DNA from: Pseudomonas sp. IPO3778
GTDB lineage: Bacteria > Pseudomonadota > Gammaproteobacteria > Pseudomonadales > Pseudomonadaceae
Direction: 5' to 3'
DNA: 64,000 nt
NCBI RefSeq assembly: GCF_013386825.1
Contig: NZ_JACARC010000030.1
Span: 62,001 to 126,000 of the forward strand
Position 1 is the first letter of the stretch; each line of letters starts with the position of its first letter. The position numbers and the translations under genes are program-made. Positions 1 to 7,925 of this stretch are shown here, piece by piece. Under the pieces are notes generated by a model. That model saw only the letters and a list, made by a program, of their open reading frames with translations. It made no database searches and was not told where the DNA came from.

Positions 1-140
1 GCGCGTTTGGCGGTGAGAAAGAGACCGGTGGCGGGCGTGAGTCGGGTTCGGATGCATGGCGCGGCTACATGCGCCGCCAGACCAACACCGTGAACTACTC
101 GCTGGAATTGCCGCTGGCCCAGGGCATTACCTTCGACTGA
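1..140 (+). CDS. amaB: L-piperidine-6-carboxylate / alpha-aminoadipic semialdehyde dehydrogenase, C-terminal end only
   Basis: The gene enters from the left edge. Reading from base 3 gives 45 residues ending in a TGA at 138-140. The tail contains [15 protein letters not shown] and ends [15 protein letters not shown]. This is very close to what I know of the C-terminus of the ALDH7 family (human antiquitin ends similarly), which oxidises piperidine-6-carboxylate / aminoadipic semialdehyde in lysine breakdown. The next gene encodes an AmaA-like pipecolate oxidase, the enzyme that makes this substrate, which supports the call. The catalytic part lies outside the window. Confidence 0.85.
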   Translation, partial: AFGGEKETGGGRESGSDAWRGYMRRQTNTVNYSLELPLAQGITFD

Positions 141-150
141 TCACAAACCC

Positions 151-250
151 TGTAGGAGCGAGCTTGCTTGCGAAGGTCGTCAACGATAACGCTGGCATTC
201 TGGATGTGCGCGTTGCCCTTGAGTTTTTCGCGAGCAAGCTCGCTCCTACA
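151..250. repeat. REPIN, GTAGGAGCGAGC family
   Basis: Two inverted REP arms (GTAGGAGCGAGCTTGC and its reverse complement) enclose about 55 bases between amaB and amaA. This is one of four copies of the same family in the window (also 7152, 8712 and 61743). Confidence 0.9.
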
Positions 251-304
251 GGGGGGGCATTGGCAATTGAATAGTGGTTTGTTAGGTCTCATCGGAGTCT
301 GGCA

Positions 305-1588
305 ATGGCATTACGCGACGCATGTTTGTGGGAACAGCTCACCCCTGGCCGGCCGGATCGGGCTGCGCTCCAGGGCGAGGTCAAGGTGGATGTGTGCGTG
401 ATCGGCGCCGGTATCACCGGTTTGTCGGCGGCCATTCACTTGCTGGAACAAGGTAAAAGCGTCGCCGTCCTCGAAGCCCATCGCACCGGCCACGGTGGTT
501 CGGGGCGTAACGTGGGCTTGGTCAACGCCGGCATGTGGATCCCGCCGGACGAGATCGAAGCCGGTTTCGGCACAGAGGTGGGCAGCCAGCTCAACCGCAT
601 GCTCGGCGCGGCACCGTCCCTGGTGTTCAGCCTGATCGACAAATACAACATCGACTGCCAACTGCGCCGCGAGGGCACTTTGCACATGGCGCACAACGCT
701 CGTGGCGAGGCGGATTTGCGCAGCCGTGAAGAACAGTGGAAGCGTCGTGGCGCCCCGGTGGAGCTGTTGACCGGCGCTGCCTGCGAGCAAGCCACCGGTA
801 CCCAAAAGATTGCCGCTGCCTTGCTGGACCGGCGCGCGGGCACCTTGAACCCGATGGCTTACACCAGCGGCTTGGCCAATGCGGCGGTCGGGCTGGGCGG
901 GCAGTTGTTCGACCATTCCCCGGTCACCCAGCTGGAACGCCAGGGCCAGCACTGGTCTGTGCAAACTGCCCAGGGCTCGGTACACGCCGAACAGGTGGTG
1001 ATCGCCTCCAACGCCTACACCGAGGGCGAATGGACCGAGCTGCGGCGCAACTTTTTCCCCGGTTATTACTACCAAGTGGCGTCGGCCCCGCTGACCGACG
1101 ACGCCGCGCAACACATCCTCCCCGGCGGCCAGGGCTCCTGGGACACCCGCCAGGTACTCAGCAGCATTCGCCGCGACGCCGAAGGCCGGCTGTTGCTCGG
1201 CAGCCTGGGCAACGGCAACCAGAAACCCGCCTGGTTCCTCAAGGCCTGGGCCGATCGGGTGCAACAGCACTATTTCCCGTACCTCAAACCGGTGCAGTGG
1301 GAATGCACCTGGACCGGCTGTATCGCCTTCACCCCGGACCACCTGATGCGCCTGTTTGAGCCGGCGCCCGGGCTGGTGGCGGTCACCGGTTACAACGGTC
1401 GTGGGGTGACGACCGGCAGCGTCGTGGGCAAAGCCTTTGCAGACTACCTGTGTCACCAGAATCCACAGGCGTTGCCGATCCCCTTTGCGCCCATGCAGCC
1501 GCTGGCCGGCGTCGGCTTGCGCAGCTGTTTATACGAGGCGGGGTTTTCGCTGTATCACGCGGGCCAATGCTTGCGGATCGTGATCTGA
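305..1588 (+). CDS. amaA: L-pipecolate oxidase, FAD-dependent (DadA/DAO family)
   Basis: A 427-residue flavoprotein of the D-amino-acid oxidase fold. The FAD-binding Rossmann motif is near residues 31-45 (VCVIGAGITGLSAA) and is followed by the acidic strand end VLEAHRTGHGGSGRN. The C-terminal part has GYNGRGVTTG, the usual second flavin-contact segment. A CGGAG ribosome site sits 8 bases before the ATG. It follows an amaB-type dehydrogenase, the order known for the Pseudomonas putida pipecolate pathway (lysine to pipecolate to piperidine-6-carboxylate to aminoadipate). The substrate is inferred from this pairing. A generic glycine/D-amino-acid oxidase is the alternative. Confidence 0.82.
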   Translation: MALRDACLWEQLTPGRPDRAALQGEVKVDVCVIGAGITGLSAAIHLLEQGKSVAVLEAHRTGHGGSGRNVGLVNAGMWIPPDEIEAGFGTEVGSQLNRMLGAAPSLVFSLIDKYNIDCQLRREGTLHMAHNARGEADLRSREEQWKRRGAPVELLTGAACEQATGTQKIAAALLDRRAGTLNPMAYTSGLANAAVGLGGQLFDHSPVTQLERQGQHWSVQTAQGSVHAEQVVIASNAYTEGEWTELRRNFFPGYYYQVASAPLTDDAAQHILPGGQGSWDTRQVLSSIRRDAEGRLLLGSLGNGNQKPAWFLKAWADRVQQHYFPYLKPVQWECTWTGCIAFTPDHLMRLFEPAPGLVAVTGYNGRGVTTGSVVGKAFADYLCHQNPQALPIPFAPMQPLAGVGLRSCLYEAGFSLYHAGQCLRIVI

Positions 1589-1660
1589 TCAACGAAATAC
1601 CGTTCAGAAGCCTGCATTTTCTTAGCCGGCTACTAATCTGTATTGGTGCGAGTCGTAGCA

Positions 1661-1695
1661 GTAACGCACTGTAAATGTGCACTTCCGTTACGCAC
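1661..1695 (+). repeat. Direct repeat GTAACGCAC / GTTACGCAC, 26 bases apart
   Basis: GTAACGCAC is at 1661-1669 and GTTACGCAC at 1687-1695, between amaA and braC. They lie upstream of the tandem GGTTGCA repeats and may be further binding sites in the braC control region. The role is inferred from position only. Confidence 0.35.
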
Positions 1696-1731
1696 GCTGT
1701 TACAGGTTCAAGGGTGGCCGTTTAATGGCCG

Positions 1732-1806
1732 GGTTGCAGCGTTGGATCCATCAGGTTGCACTTTATGGATCCAATGGTTGCACCCGGTTGCGCTAGACGG
1801 TTGCAC
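1732..1806 (+). promoter_or_regulatory. Tandem GGTTGCA repeats, candidate upstream activator sites for braC
   Basis: GGTTGCA-type motifs start at 1732, 1754, 1776, 1786 (GGTTGCG) and 1799. The first three are exactly 22 bases apart, about two helical turns. The first two are each followed by a perfect TGGATCCA palindrome (1743-1750 and 1766-1773). The cluster ends about 70 bases before a sigma-54-type promoter, the distance range where enhancer-binding activators sit. I do not recognise the activator. Enhancer function is an inference. Confidence 0.6.
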
Positions 1807-1877
1807 GTCCAATCAAAAGGCGCCCAAAAACCTGCAATAACAATGACACCGTGTCTTTTTGAATAATAAAAACGTAA

Positions 1878-1893
1878 TGGCACGCCGCTTGCT
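1878..1893 (+). promoter_or_regulatory. Sigma-54 (-24/-12) promoter of braC
   Basis: TGGCACGCCGCTTGCT matches the consensus TGGCACG-N4-TTGCW at every fixed base, with GG and GC separated by ten bases. It lies 72 bases before the braC ATG in the right orientation. The transcript should start near 1904, giving a leader of about 60 bases. Confidence 0.85.
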
Positions 1894-1964
1894 CTGGGCT
1901 TTCGCTGAAAGTTTTTGAAGTGAAGCTGCAGTGCCAATTCAACAAAAACCTCGGAGCACCACTC

Positions 1965-3101
1965 ATGTCCCAGACGTTTTACAAGAAAGGTTTTCTAGCC
2001 CTCGCAGTTGCTGCTGCGCTGGGTGTTTCTGCGTTTGCTCAAGCTGATGTGAAGATTGGCGTGGCGGGGCCGATGACCGGCGCCAACGCGGCATTTGGTG
2101 AGCAGTACATGAAAGGTGCCCAGGCGGCAGCCGATGTCATCAACAAGGCAGGCGGCATCAACGGCGAGCAAGTCAAGCTGGTGGCCGGTGACGACGCCTG
2201 CGAACCCAAGCAGGCTGTGGCCGTGGCCAACCGTCTGGTTGACCAGGACAAAGTGATCGGCGTGGTCGGGCACTTCTGCTCGTCGAACACCATTCCGGCT
2301 TCCGAGGTGTATGCCGACGCGGGCGTGATCATGATCACCCCGGGCTCCACCAACCCGCAGGTGACCGAGCGCGGCCTGTCGGCCGTATTCCGTATGTGCG
2401 GTCGTGACGACCAGCAAGGCATCGTGGCCGGCGACTATATCGTCGACGTGCTCAAGGGCAAGAAAGTCGCGGTTATCAACGACAAGGACACCTACGGCAA
2501 AGGCCTGGCGGACGCCACTGCGGCGCAGTTGACCAAGCGTGGCGTGAAGCCGGTGCTGGAAGAAGGCCTGACCCGTGGCGAGAAAGATTTCAGCGCCCTG
2601 GTCACCAAGATCCGCTCCACCGGTGCTGACGTCGTGTACTTCGGCGGCCTGCACCCGGAAGCCGGTCCACTGGTTCGCCAGATTCGTGAAGCCGGCCTCA
2701 AAGACGTCAAGTTCATGTCCGATGACGGTGTGGTCACCGATGAACTGGTGGCGACCGCCGGTGGTGCACAGTACGTGGACGGCGTGTACATGACCTTCGG
2801 CGCCGACCCGCGCCTGCTGCCAGACAGCAAGACCGTCGTGGAACAGTTCCGCAAGGCCGGTACCGAGCCTGAAGGCTACACCCTGTACGCCTACGCTTCG
2901 ATCCAGGCCCTGGCAGCTGCTTTCAACGGTGCCAAGTCTGACAAGGGCGAAGACGCAGCCAAATGGCTGAAATCCCACCCGGTCAAAACCGTCATGGGCG
3001 AGAAGAACTGGGACGCCAAGGGCGACCTGAAAATCTCCGACTATGTGGTTTACCAGTGGGACAAGGACGGCAAGTATCACCAGCTGGAAAAGCAGAAGTA
3101 A
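1965..3101 (+). CDS. braC: Branched-chain amino acid ABC transporter, periplasmic binding protein
   Basis: A 378-residue leucine/isoleucine/valine-binding protein of the LivJ/LivK/BraC type. The signal peptide covers about residues 1-26 (KKGFLALAVAAALGVSAFAQA), followed by the mature start DVKIGVAGPMTGANAAFGEQY, typical of type I periplasmic binding proteins. I chose the ATG at 1965 because GGAG lies 8 bases before it and the signal peptide follows at once; an upstream alternative start at 1920 would add 15 unlikely residues. It is first of five bra genes and sits behind a sigma-54 promoter, so nitrogen-related or amino-acid-responsive control is likely. Confidence 0.93.
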   Translation: MSQTFYKKGFLALAVAAALGVSAFAQADVKIGVAGPMTGANAAFGEQYMKGAQAAADVINKAGGINGEQVKLVAGDDACEPKQAVAVANRLVDQDKVIGVVGHFCSSNTIPASEVYADAGVIMITPGSTNPQVTERGLSAVFRMCGRDDQQGIVAGDYIVDVLKGKKVAVINDKDTYGKGLADATAAQLTKRGVKPVLEEGLTRGEKDFSALVTKIRSTGADVVYFGGLHPEAGPLVRQIREAGLKDVKFMSDDGVVTDELVATAGGAQYVDGVYMTFGADPRLLPDSKTVVEQFRKAGTEPEGYTLYAYASIQALAAAFNGAKSDKGEDAAKWLKSHPVKTVMGEKNWDAKGDLKISDYVVYQWDKDGKYHQLEKQK

Positions 3102-3152
3102 TAGTTAGCGCGATTGGTTAGACGCCACTTGACCCTGTAGGAGCCGGGCTTT

Positions 3153-3240
3153 TGTGGGAGCTGGCTTGCCTGCGATAGCGTCACCTCGGTTTGACTGACA
3201 TTGCGAGGTGTCTGCATCGCGGGCAAGCCCAGCTCCCACA
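3153..3240. repeat. REPIN, GTGGGAGCTGGCTTGC family
   Basis: A pair of inverted REP arms between braC and braD, flanked by extra half-copies (TGTAGGAGCCGGGC at about 3137 and CAAGCCAGCTCCCGCA at about 3241). A stem in this position could stabilise the upstream braC message and reduce expression of the permease genes, as is known for REP elements in periplasmic transport operons. Confidence 0.85.
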
Positions 3241-3354
3241 CAAGCCAGCTCCCGCACGGGAACTTGGTTGCCAGCCCCTTTTGTGTCTGTCTTTTCCTCC
3301 TAGAAGATCCGCACACCCACAGGTGTGCAGGCTCTCACTGCGTGAGATTGCGTT

Positions 3355-4269
3355 ATGGATGGTATATTCCTGCAGCAACTGGTCAATGGGCTGACCCTCG
3401 GGTCGGTCTATGGCTTGATCGCCATCGGCTACACAATGGTCTATGGCATCATTGGCATGATCAACTTCGCCCACGGCGAGGTTTATATGATTTCCGCTTA
3501 CCTCGCGGCGATCAGTCTGGCACTGCTGGCTTACTTCGGCATCGAATCCTTCCCGCTGCTCATTCTCGGCACCCTGATCTTCACCGTCGTCGTCACTGGC
3601 GTTTACGGTTGGGTCATCGAGCGTGTCGCCTACAAACCGCTGCGCAACTCTACCCGACTGGCACCGCTGATCAGCGCCATCGGTATCTCGCTGATCCTGC
3701 AGAACTACGCGCAGATTGCCCAGGGCGCCAAGCAACAAGGCATCCCGACGCTGCTGGCCGGCGCCTGGAGAGTCGACATCGGCACCGGGTTCGTGCAGTT
3801 GACCTACACCAAGGTGTTCATCCTGGTGGCCGCGTTCGTCGGCATGGGCCTGCTGACCTACATCATCAAGTACACCAAGCTCGGCCGCATGTGCCGCGCG
3901 ACCCAGCAAGACCGCAAGATGGCGTCGATCCTCGGCATCAACACCGACCGGGTCATCTCCTACGTATTCGTGATTGGTGCCGCCATGGCCGCGCTGGCCG
4001 GTGTGCTGATCACCCTGAACTACGGCACGTTCGACTTCTATGCCGGCTTCATCATCGGCATCAAGGCATTTACCGCGGCGGTACTCGGCGGCATCGGTTC
4101 CCTGCCTGGGGCCATGCTTGGCGGGATCATCCTGGGTATTTCCGAGTCGCTGTTCTCGGGGTTGATCAACTCTGACTACAAAGACGTGTTCAGTTTCTCC
4201 CTGCTGGTGGTGATCCTGATTTTCCGTCCCCAGGGCCTGCTCGGTCGCCCACTCGTGGCGAAGGTATAA
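3355..4269 (+). CDS. braD: Branched-chain amino acid ABC transporter permease (LivH type)
   Basis: A 304-residue inner-membrane permease with about eight hydrophobic segments. It begins MDGIFLQQLVNGLTLGSVYGLIAIGYTMVYG, a hallmark LivH/BraD start. The cytoplasmic loop ATQQDRKMASILGINTDRV is the usual contact region for the ATPase. It partners with BraE to form the channel for leucine, isoleucine, valine and probably other neutral residues. It lies 250 bases after braC, separated by a REPIN, and 2 bases before braE. Confidence 0.93.
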   Translation: MDGIFLQQLVNGLTLGSVYGLIAIGYTMVYGIIGMINFAHGEVYMISAYLAAISLALLAYFGIESFPLLILGTLIFTVVVTGVYGWVIERVAYKPLRNSTRLAPLISAIGISLILQNYAQIAQGAKQQGIPTLLAGAWRVDIGTGFVQLTYTKVFILVAAFVGMGLLTYIIKYTKLGRMCRATQQDRKMASILGINTDRVISYVFVIGAAMAALAGVLITLNYGTFDFYAGFIIGIKAFTAAVLGGIGSLPGAMLGGIILGISESLFSGLINSDYKDVFSFSLLVVILIFRPQGLLGRPLVAKV

Positions 4270-4271
4270 CT

Positions 4272-5549
4272 ATGTCTGCTGCCTACTCTATCGATATCAA
4301 GAAAAGTGTCGTCGATGCGGTACTCGCCGGGCTGATTGCGCTGATCGTGTTCGGTCCTATCGTCGGTGTGGTCCTCGACGGCTACAGCTTCAACCTGGAA
4401 CCTGCCCGTGTCGGCATCCTGGTGGCCATTGTGATGGTCGGCCGGTTGGTCATGAGCCTGTTCCTGCAAACCCCCAAGGGCGTGCGGATTCTGCAGGGGT
4501 TTGAAAGCACCGGCTCCGGTGTGCATGTACTCAAGCCCGACTACAAATCGCGCCTGCGCTGGATCATCCCAGCGTTGATCGTGATTGCCATCGTGTTCCC
4601 GTTCTTCGCCAACAAGTACCTGCTGACGGTGGTGATCCTCGGGCTGATCTACGTGTTGCTGGGCCTGGGCCTGAACATTGTGGTGGGCCTGGCCGGGCTG
4701 CTCGACCTGGGTTACGTGGCGTTCTACGCCATCGGCGCCTATGGCCTGGCGCTGGGTTATCAATACCTTGGCTTGGGCTTCTGGTCAGTGCTGCCGTTGG
4801 CGGCCATCTGCGCGGCGTTGGCGGGGTGCATACTCGGGTTCCCGGTGCTGCGAATGCACGGGGATTACCTGGCAATCGTGACCCTGGGTTTTGGTGAAAT
4901 CATCCGCCTGGTGCTGAACAACTGGCTGTCGTTTACCGGTGGCCCGAACGGCATGCCGGTACCGTCACCGACCTTCTTCGGCCTGGAGTTTGTGCGCAAG
5001 GCGAAGGATGGCGGGGTGCCGTTCCACGAGTTCTTCGGCCTCGACTACAACCCCAACGTCAAATTCCTGTTTATCTACATCGTGCTGTTCCTGGTGGTGT
5101 TGCTGGTGCTGTACATCAAGCACCGCCTGACCCGCATGCCGGTGGGCCGCGCCTGGGAAGCCTTGCGCGAAGATGAAATCGCCTGCCGTTCCATGGGCCT
5201 GAACCACGTGCTGGTGAAGCTCTCGGCGTTCACCATCGGTGCGTCCACGGCCGGTTTGGCCGGGGTGTTTTTCGCCAGCTACCAGGGCTTCGTCAACCCG
5301 TCGTCGTTCACCTTCTTCGAGTCGGCGCTGATCCTGGCCATCGTGGTGTTGGGCGGCATGGGGTCGACCGTCGGCGTGGTGATTGCCGCGTTCGTATTGA
5401 CCGTCGCGCCGGAGTTGCTGCGCAGCTTTTCTGAATACCGTGTGCTGCTGTTCGGCGTGTTGATGGTGGTGATGATGATCTGGAAACCCCGCGGCCTGAT
5501 TCGTATCAGCCGTACCGGTGTCGTCCCACGTAAAGGAGTGGCGCCATGA
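4272..5549 (+). CDS. braE: Branched-chain amino acid ABC transporter permease (LivM type)
   Basis: A 425-residue inner-membrane permease. Residues 1-100 are an N-terminal extension with two or more membrane spans that is typical of Pseudomonas BraE/LivM. The conserved core contains LNIVVGLAGLLDLGYVAFYAIGAYG and the ATPase-contact loop WEALREDEIACRSMGLNHVLVKLSAF. The last four bases overlap braF (ATGA-type coupling), so translation is linked to the ATPase gene. Confidence 0.93.
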   Translation: MSAAYSIDIKKSVVDAVLAGLIALIVFGPIVGVVLDGYSFNLEPARVGILVAIVMVGRLVMSLFLQTPKGVRILQGFESTGSGVHVLKPDYKSRLRWIIPALIVIAIVFPFFANKYLLTVVILGLIYVLLGLGLNIVVGLAGLLDLGYVAFYAIGAYGLALGYQYLGLGFWSVLPLAAICAALAGCILGFPVLRMHGDYLAIVTLGFGEIIRLVLNNWLSFTGGPNGMPVPSPTFFGLEFVRKAKDGGVPFHEFFGLDYNPNVKFLFIYIVLFLVVLLVLYIKHRLTRMPVGRAWEALREDEIACRSMGLNHVLVKLSAFTIGASTAGLAGVFFASYQGFVNPSSFTFFESALILAIVVLGGMGSTVGVVIAAFVLTVAPELLRSFSEYRVLLFGVLMVVMMIWKPRGLIRISRTGVVPRKGVAP

Positions 5550-6421
5550 GTAAGGAAGTCGTCCTCTCCGTGGAACACCTGATGATGCACTTCGGTGGCA
5601 TCAAGGCCTTGAGCGATGTGAGCCTCAAGGTCAAACGCAACTCGATCTTCGCCCTGATCGGCCCCAACGGCGCCGGCAAGACCACGGTGTTCAACTGCCT
5701 GACCGGTTTCTACAAAGCCTCCGGCGGCAAGATCGAACTCAATGTGCGCGGCAAGCAGACCAATGTGATCCAGTTGCTGGGCGAACGCTTCAAGGCCACC
5801 GACTTTGTCTCGCCGAAAAGCTTCTTCAGCCGGGTGTTCTACAAAATGTTCGGCGGCACCCACCTGGTGAACCGTGCAGGCCTGGCGCGTACCTTCCAGA
5901 ACATTCGCCTGTTCAAGGAAATGTCGGTGGTGGAGAACCTGCTGGTGGCCCAGCACATGTGGGTCAACCGCAACATGCTCGCCGGCATCCTTAACACCAA
6001 GGGTTACCGCAAGGCCGAAAGCGACGCCCTCGACCATGCCTTTTACTGGCTGGAAGTGGTGGACCTGGTGGACTGCGCCAACCGCCTGGCCGGCGAGCTT
6101 TCCTACGGCCAGCAACGCCGTCTGGAAATCGCCCGCGCCATGTGCACCCGGCCGCAGATCATCTGCCTCGACGAACCGGCTGCCGGCCTCAACCCCCAGG
6201 AAACCGAAGCCCTGAGCGCGATGATTCGCCTGCTGCGGGACGAACACGACCTGACGGTGGTGCTGATCGAACACGACATGGGCATGGTGATGAGTATTTC
6301 CGACCACATCGTGGTGCTGGACCACGGCAACGTGATTGCTGAAGGCGGCCCGGAAGCGATCCGCAATGACCCTAAAGTGATCGCGGCTTACCTGGGCGCT
6401 GACGAAGAGGAGCTGGTATGA
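5546..6421 (+). CDS. braF: Branched-chain amino acid ABC transporter ATPase (LivG type)
   Basis: A 291-residue ABC ATPase. The Walker A motif is GPNGAGKTTVF near residue 38, the signature is LSYGQQRRLEIARA, and the Walker B is IICLDEPAAGLNP, followed by the switch histidine in VVLIEHDMGMVM. An insertion of about 40 residues after the Q-loop region (KQTNVIQLLGERFKATDF...) is a known feature of the Pseudomonas LivG subgroup. The gene overlaps both neighbours by four bases, so BraF and BraG are probably made at matched levels as the two ATPase subunits. Confidence 0.93.
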   Translation: MSKEVVLSVEHLMMHFGGIKALSDVSLKVKRNSIFALIGPNGAGKTTVFNCLTGFYKASGGKIELNVRGKQTNVIQLLGERFKATDFVSPKSFFSRVFYKMFGGTHLVNRAGLARTFQNIRLFKEMSVVENLLVAQHMWVNRNMLAGILNTKGYRKAESDALDHAFYWLEVVDLVDCANRLAGELSYGQQRRLEIARAMCTRPQIICLDEPAAGLNPQETEALSAMIRLLRDEHDLTVVLIEHDMGMVMSISDHIVVLDHGNVIAEGGPEAIRNDPKVIAAYLGADEEELV

Positions 6422-7134
6422 GTGAGCCCATCCTCGAGCTGAAAGACCTGGACGTGTTCTACGGCCCGATCCAGGCCTTGAAGAAAGTCTCGCTGCACAT
6501 CAACGAAGGCGAAACCGTCAGCCTGATCGGCTCCAACGGCGCGGGTAAGTCCACGTTGCTGATGTCGATCTTCGGCCAGCCACGGGCCGAGTCGGGGCAG
6601 ATCATCTACCGCGGCGTCGACATTACCCACAAGTCGTCCCACTACATTGCCTCCAACGGCATTGCGCAGTCGCCGGAAGGGCGGCGGGTGTTCCCCGACA
6701 TGACCGTCGAGGAAAACCTGTTGATGGGCACCATCCCGATTGGCGACAAGTTTGCCGCCGAGGACATGCAGCGCATGTTCGAGCTGTTCCCGCGGCTCAA
6801 GGAGCGGCGTAACCAGCGGGCCATGACGATGTCGGGGGGGGAGCAGCAGATGCTCGCCATCGCCCGCGCGCTGATGAGCCGGCCCAAGCTGTTGCTGCTG
6901 GACGAGCCGAGCCTGGGGTTGGCGCCGATTGTGGTGAAGCAGATCTTCGCCACGCTGCGGGAGCTGGCGGCGACCGGCATGACCATCTTCCTGGTGGAGC
7001 AGAACGCCAACCATGCGTTGCGCTTGTCGGACCGGGCGTACGTGATGGTCAACGGCGAGATTCGCCTCACCGGCACCGGCAAGGAGCTGCTGGTGAATGA
7101 GGAGGTGCGTAACGCCTACCTGGGCGGGCACTGA
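6418..7134 (+). CDS. braG: Branched-chain amino acid ABC transporter ATPase (LivF type)
   Basis: A 238-residue ABC ATPase and the last gene of the bra operon. The Walker A is GSNGAGKSTLL, the signature is MSGGEQQMLAIARAL, the Walker B is LLLLDEPSLGLAP, and the switch region is FLVEQNANHAL. The glutamine where most ABC proteins have the switch histidine is normal for LivF proteins. The start overlaps the braF stop. Downstream there is a REPIN and no further gene on this strand for 790 bases. Confidence 0.93.
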   Translation: MSEPILELKDLDVFYGPIQALKKVSLHINEGETVSLIGSNGAGKSTLLMSIFGQPRAESGQIIYRGVDITHKSSHYIASNGIAQSPEGRRVFPDMTVEENLLMGTIPIGDKFAAEDMQRMFELFPRLKERRNQRAMTMSGGEQQMLAIARALMSRPKLLLLDEPSLGLAPIVVKQIFATLRELAATGMTIFLVEQNANHALRLSDRAYVMVNGEIRLTGTGKELLVNEEVRNAYLGGH

Positions 7135-7151
7135 TCACCCGTTGGACCCTC

Positions 7152-7251
7152 TGTAGGAGCGAGCTTGCTCGCGAAGAACCTGAGGGCGCCGCGTTCATTC
7201 TGAATGCCCGCGTCATCGTTAATGTCCTTCGCGAGCAAGCTCGCTCCTACA
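7152..7251. repeat. REPIN, GTAGGAGCGAGC family
   Basis: Perfect inverted arms enclose a spacer nearly identical to the REPIN at 8712-8811 (about six differences over 100 bases). It follows braG directly and may act as the end of that transcript. Confidence 0.92.
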
Positions 7252-7272
7252 GTTTTTTGCGCTTGCGGCAAA

Positions 7273-7850
7273 TTGTGGACAACAAATCCAGGCACCTGCC
7301 AAAGCGCGACATATAGCCGCCGCAAATCCCTGTTTTGTCACAGTTTTGACTTGTCCCCAACCACTGTGGAACCGGCTGTGGGTAACGTGGGAGTAGCTGG
7401 CTGGAAGCCTTTGTTTTCGTGGCCTGCAGCAAGGTGGTTGTTTTTTGATCAGTGGGTTTTTCGCGACCGCCCGAGGGGTTTGTCAACCTGTTTAAAGACA
7501 CAGGTATATGACCGGAATATGTCACGCCGGCCTGTGGATAAGTCTGTGACTAAACTCTGGAAAGAGTGCCGCAGGGGCCGGAATGACTGGCCTGGAGCCA
7601 TCGTCCTGGTTGCACCGTTTTGAACCGCGCTACATACAGCCTGGCCAAGGTCAAGCAAAAAACTTTTTGAATCGCGCTGAAAGCCTTGTGTGCCGCGGCT
7701 TCCAGCTTGTGCAGTTGCCCCCAAAGACTGTGGACGGGGCTGTGGATAAGGTGCGCGCACATGGCTGCACGCCACGGTTTCCATGGGCTTCGCGCGATTG
7801 GTTGAATTTTGTACAGCATGAGCCGTTTTCACCGCTGTCCACAGTGTGTA
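7273..7850. other. Non-coding stretch rich in DnaA-box-like sites
   Basis: No credible gene lies between 7252 and 7925. Two perfect TGTGGATAA boxes (reverse complement TTATCCACA) are at 7533-7541 and 7741-7749. Related sites are at 7274-7282 (TGTGGACAA), 7365 (TGTGGAACC), 7378 (TGTGGGTAA), 7729 (TGTGGACGG) and 7836-7843 (TGTCCACA). A longer unit, CCCCAA followed by ACTGTGGA and GGCTGTGG(G/A)TAA, occurs at about 7355-7386 and again at 7719-7749. This could be a DnaA-titrating or replication-timing site. It is not the chromosome origin by gene context (no dnaA, dnaN or rpmH). Confidence 0.5.
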
Positions 7851-7925
7851 TCAGTTGCCGCCAGCCCGGCAGCCGGGCATTCTGCTGGCTGATTTTTTAC
7901 CTCGTAGCCCTGCAAGGAGAACACC

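Noticed and set aside
1732..1806. Short regularly spaced repeats considered as a CRISPR array
   Set aside because: Units are only 7-8 bases with about 14-base gaps and no cas genes nearby; they fit regulator binding sites.
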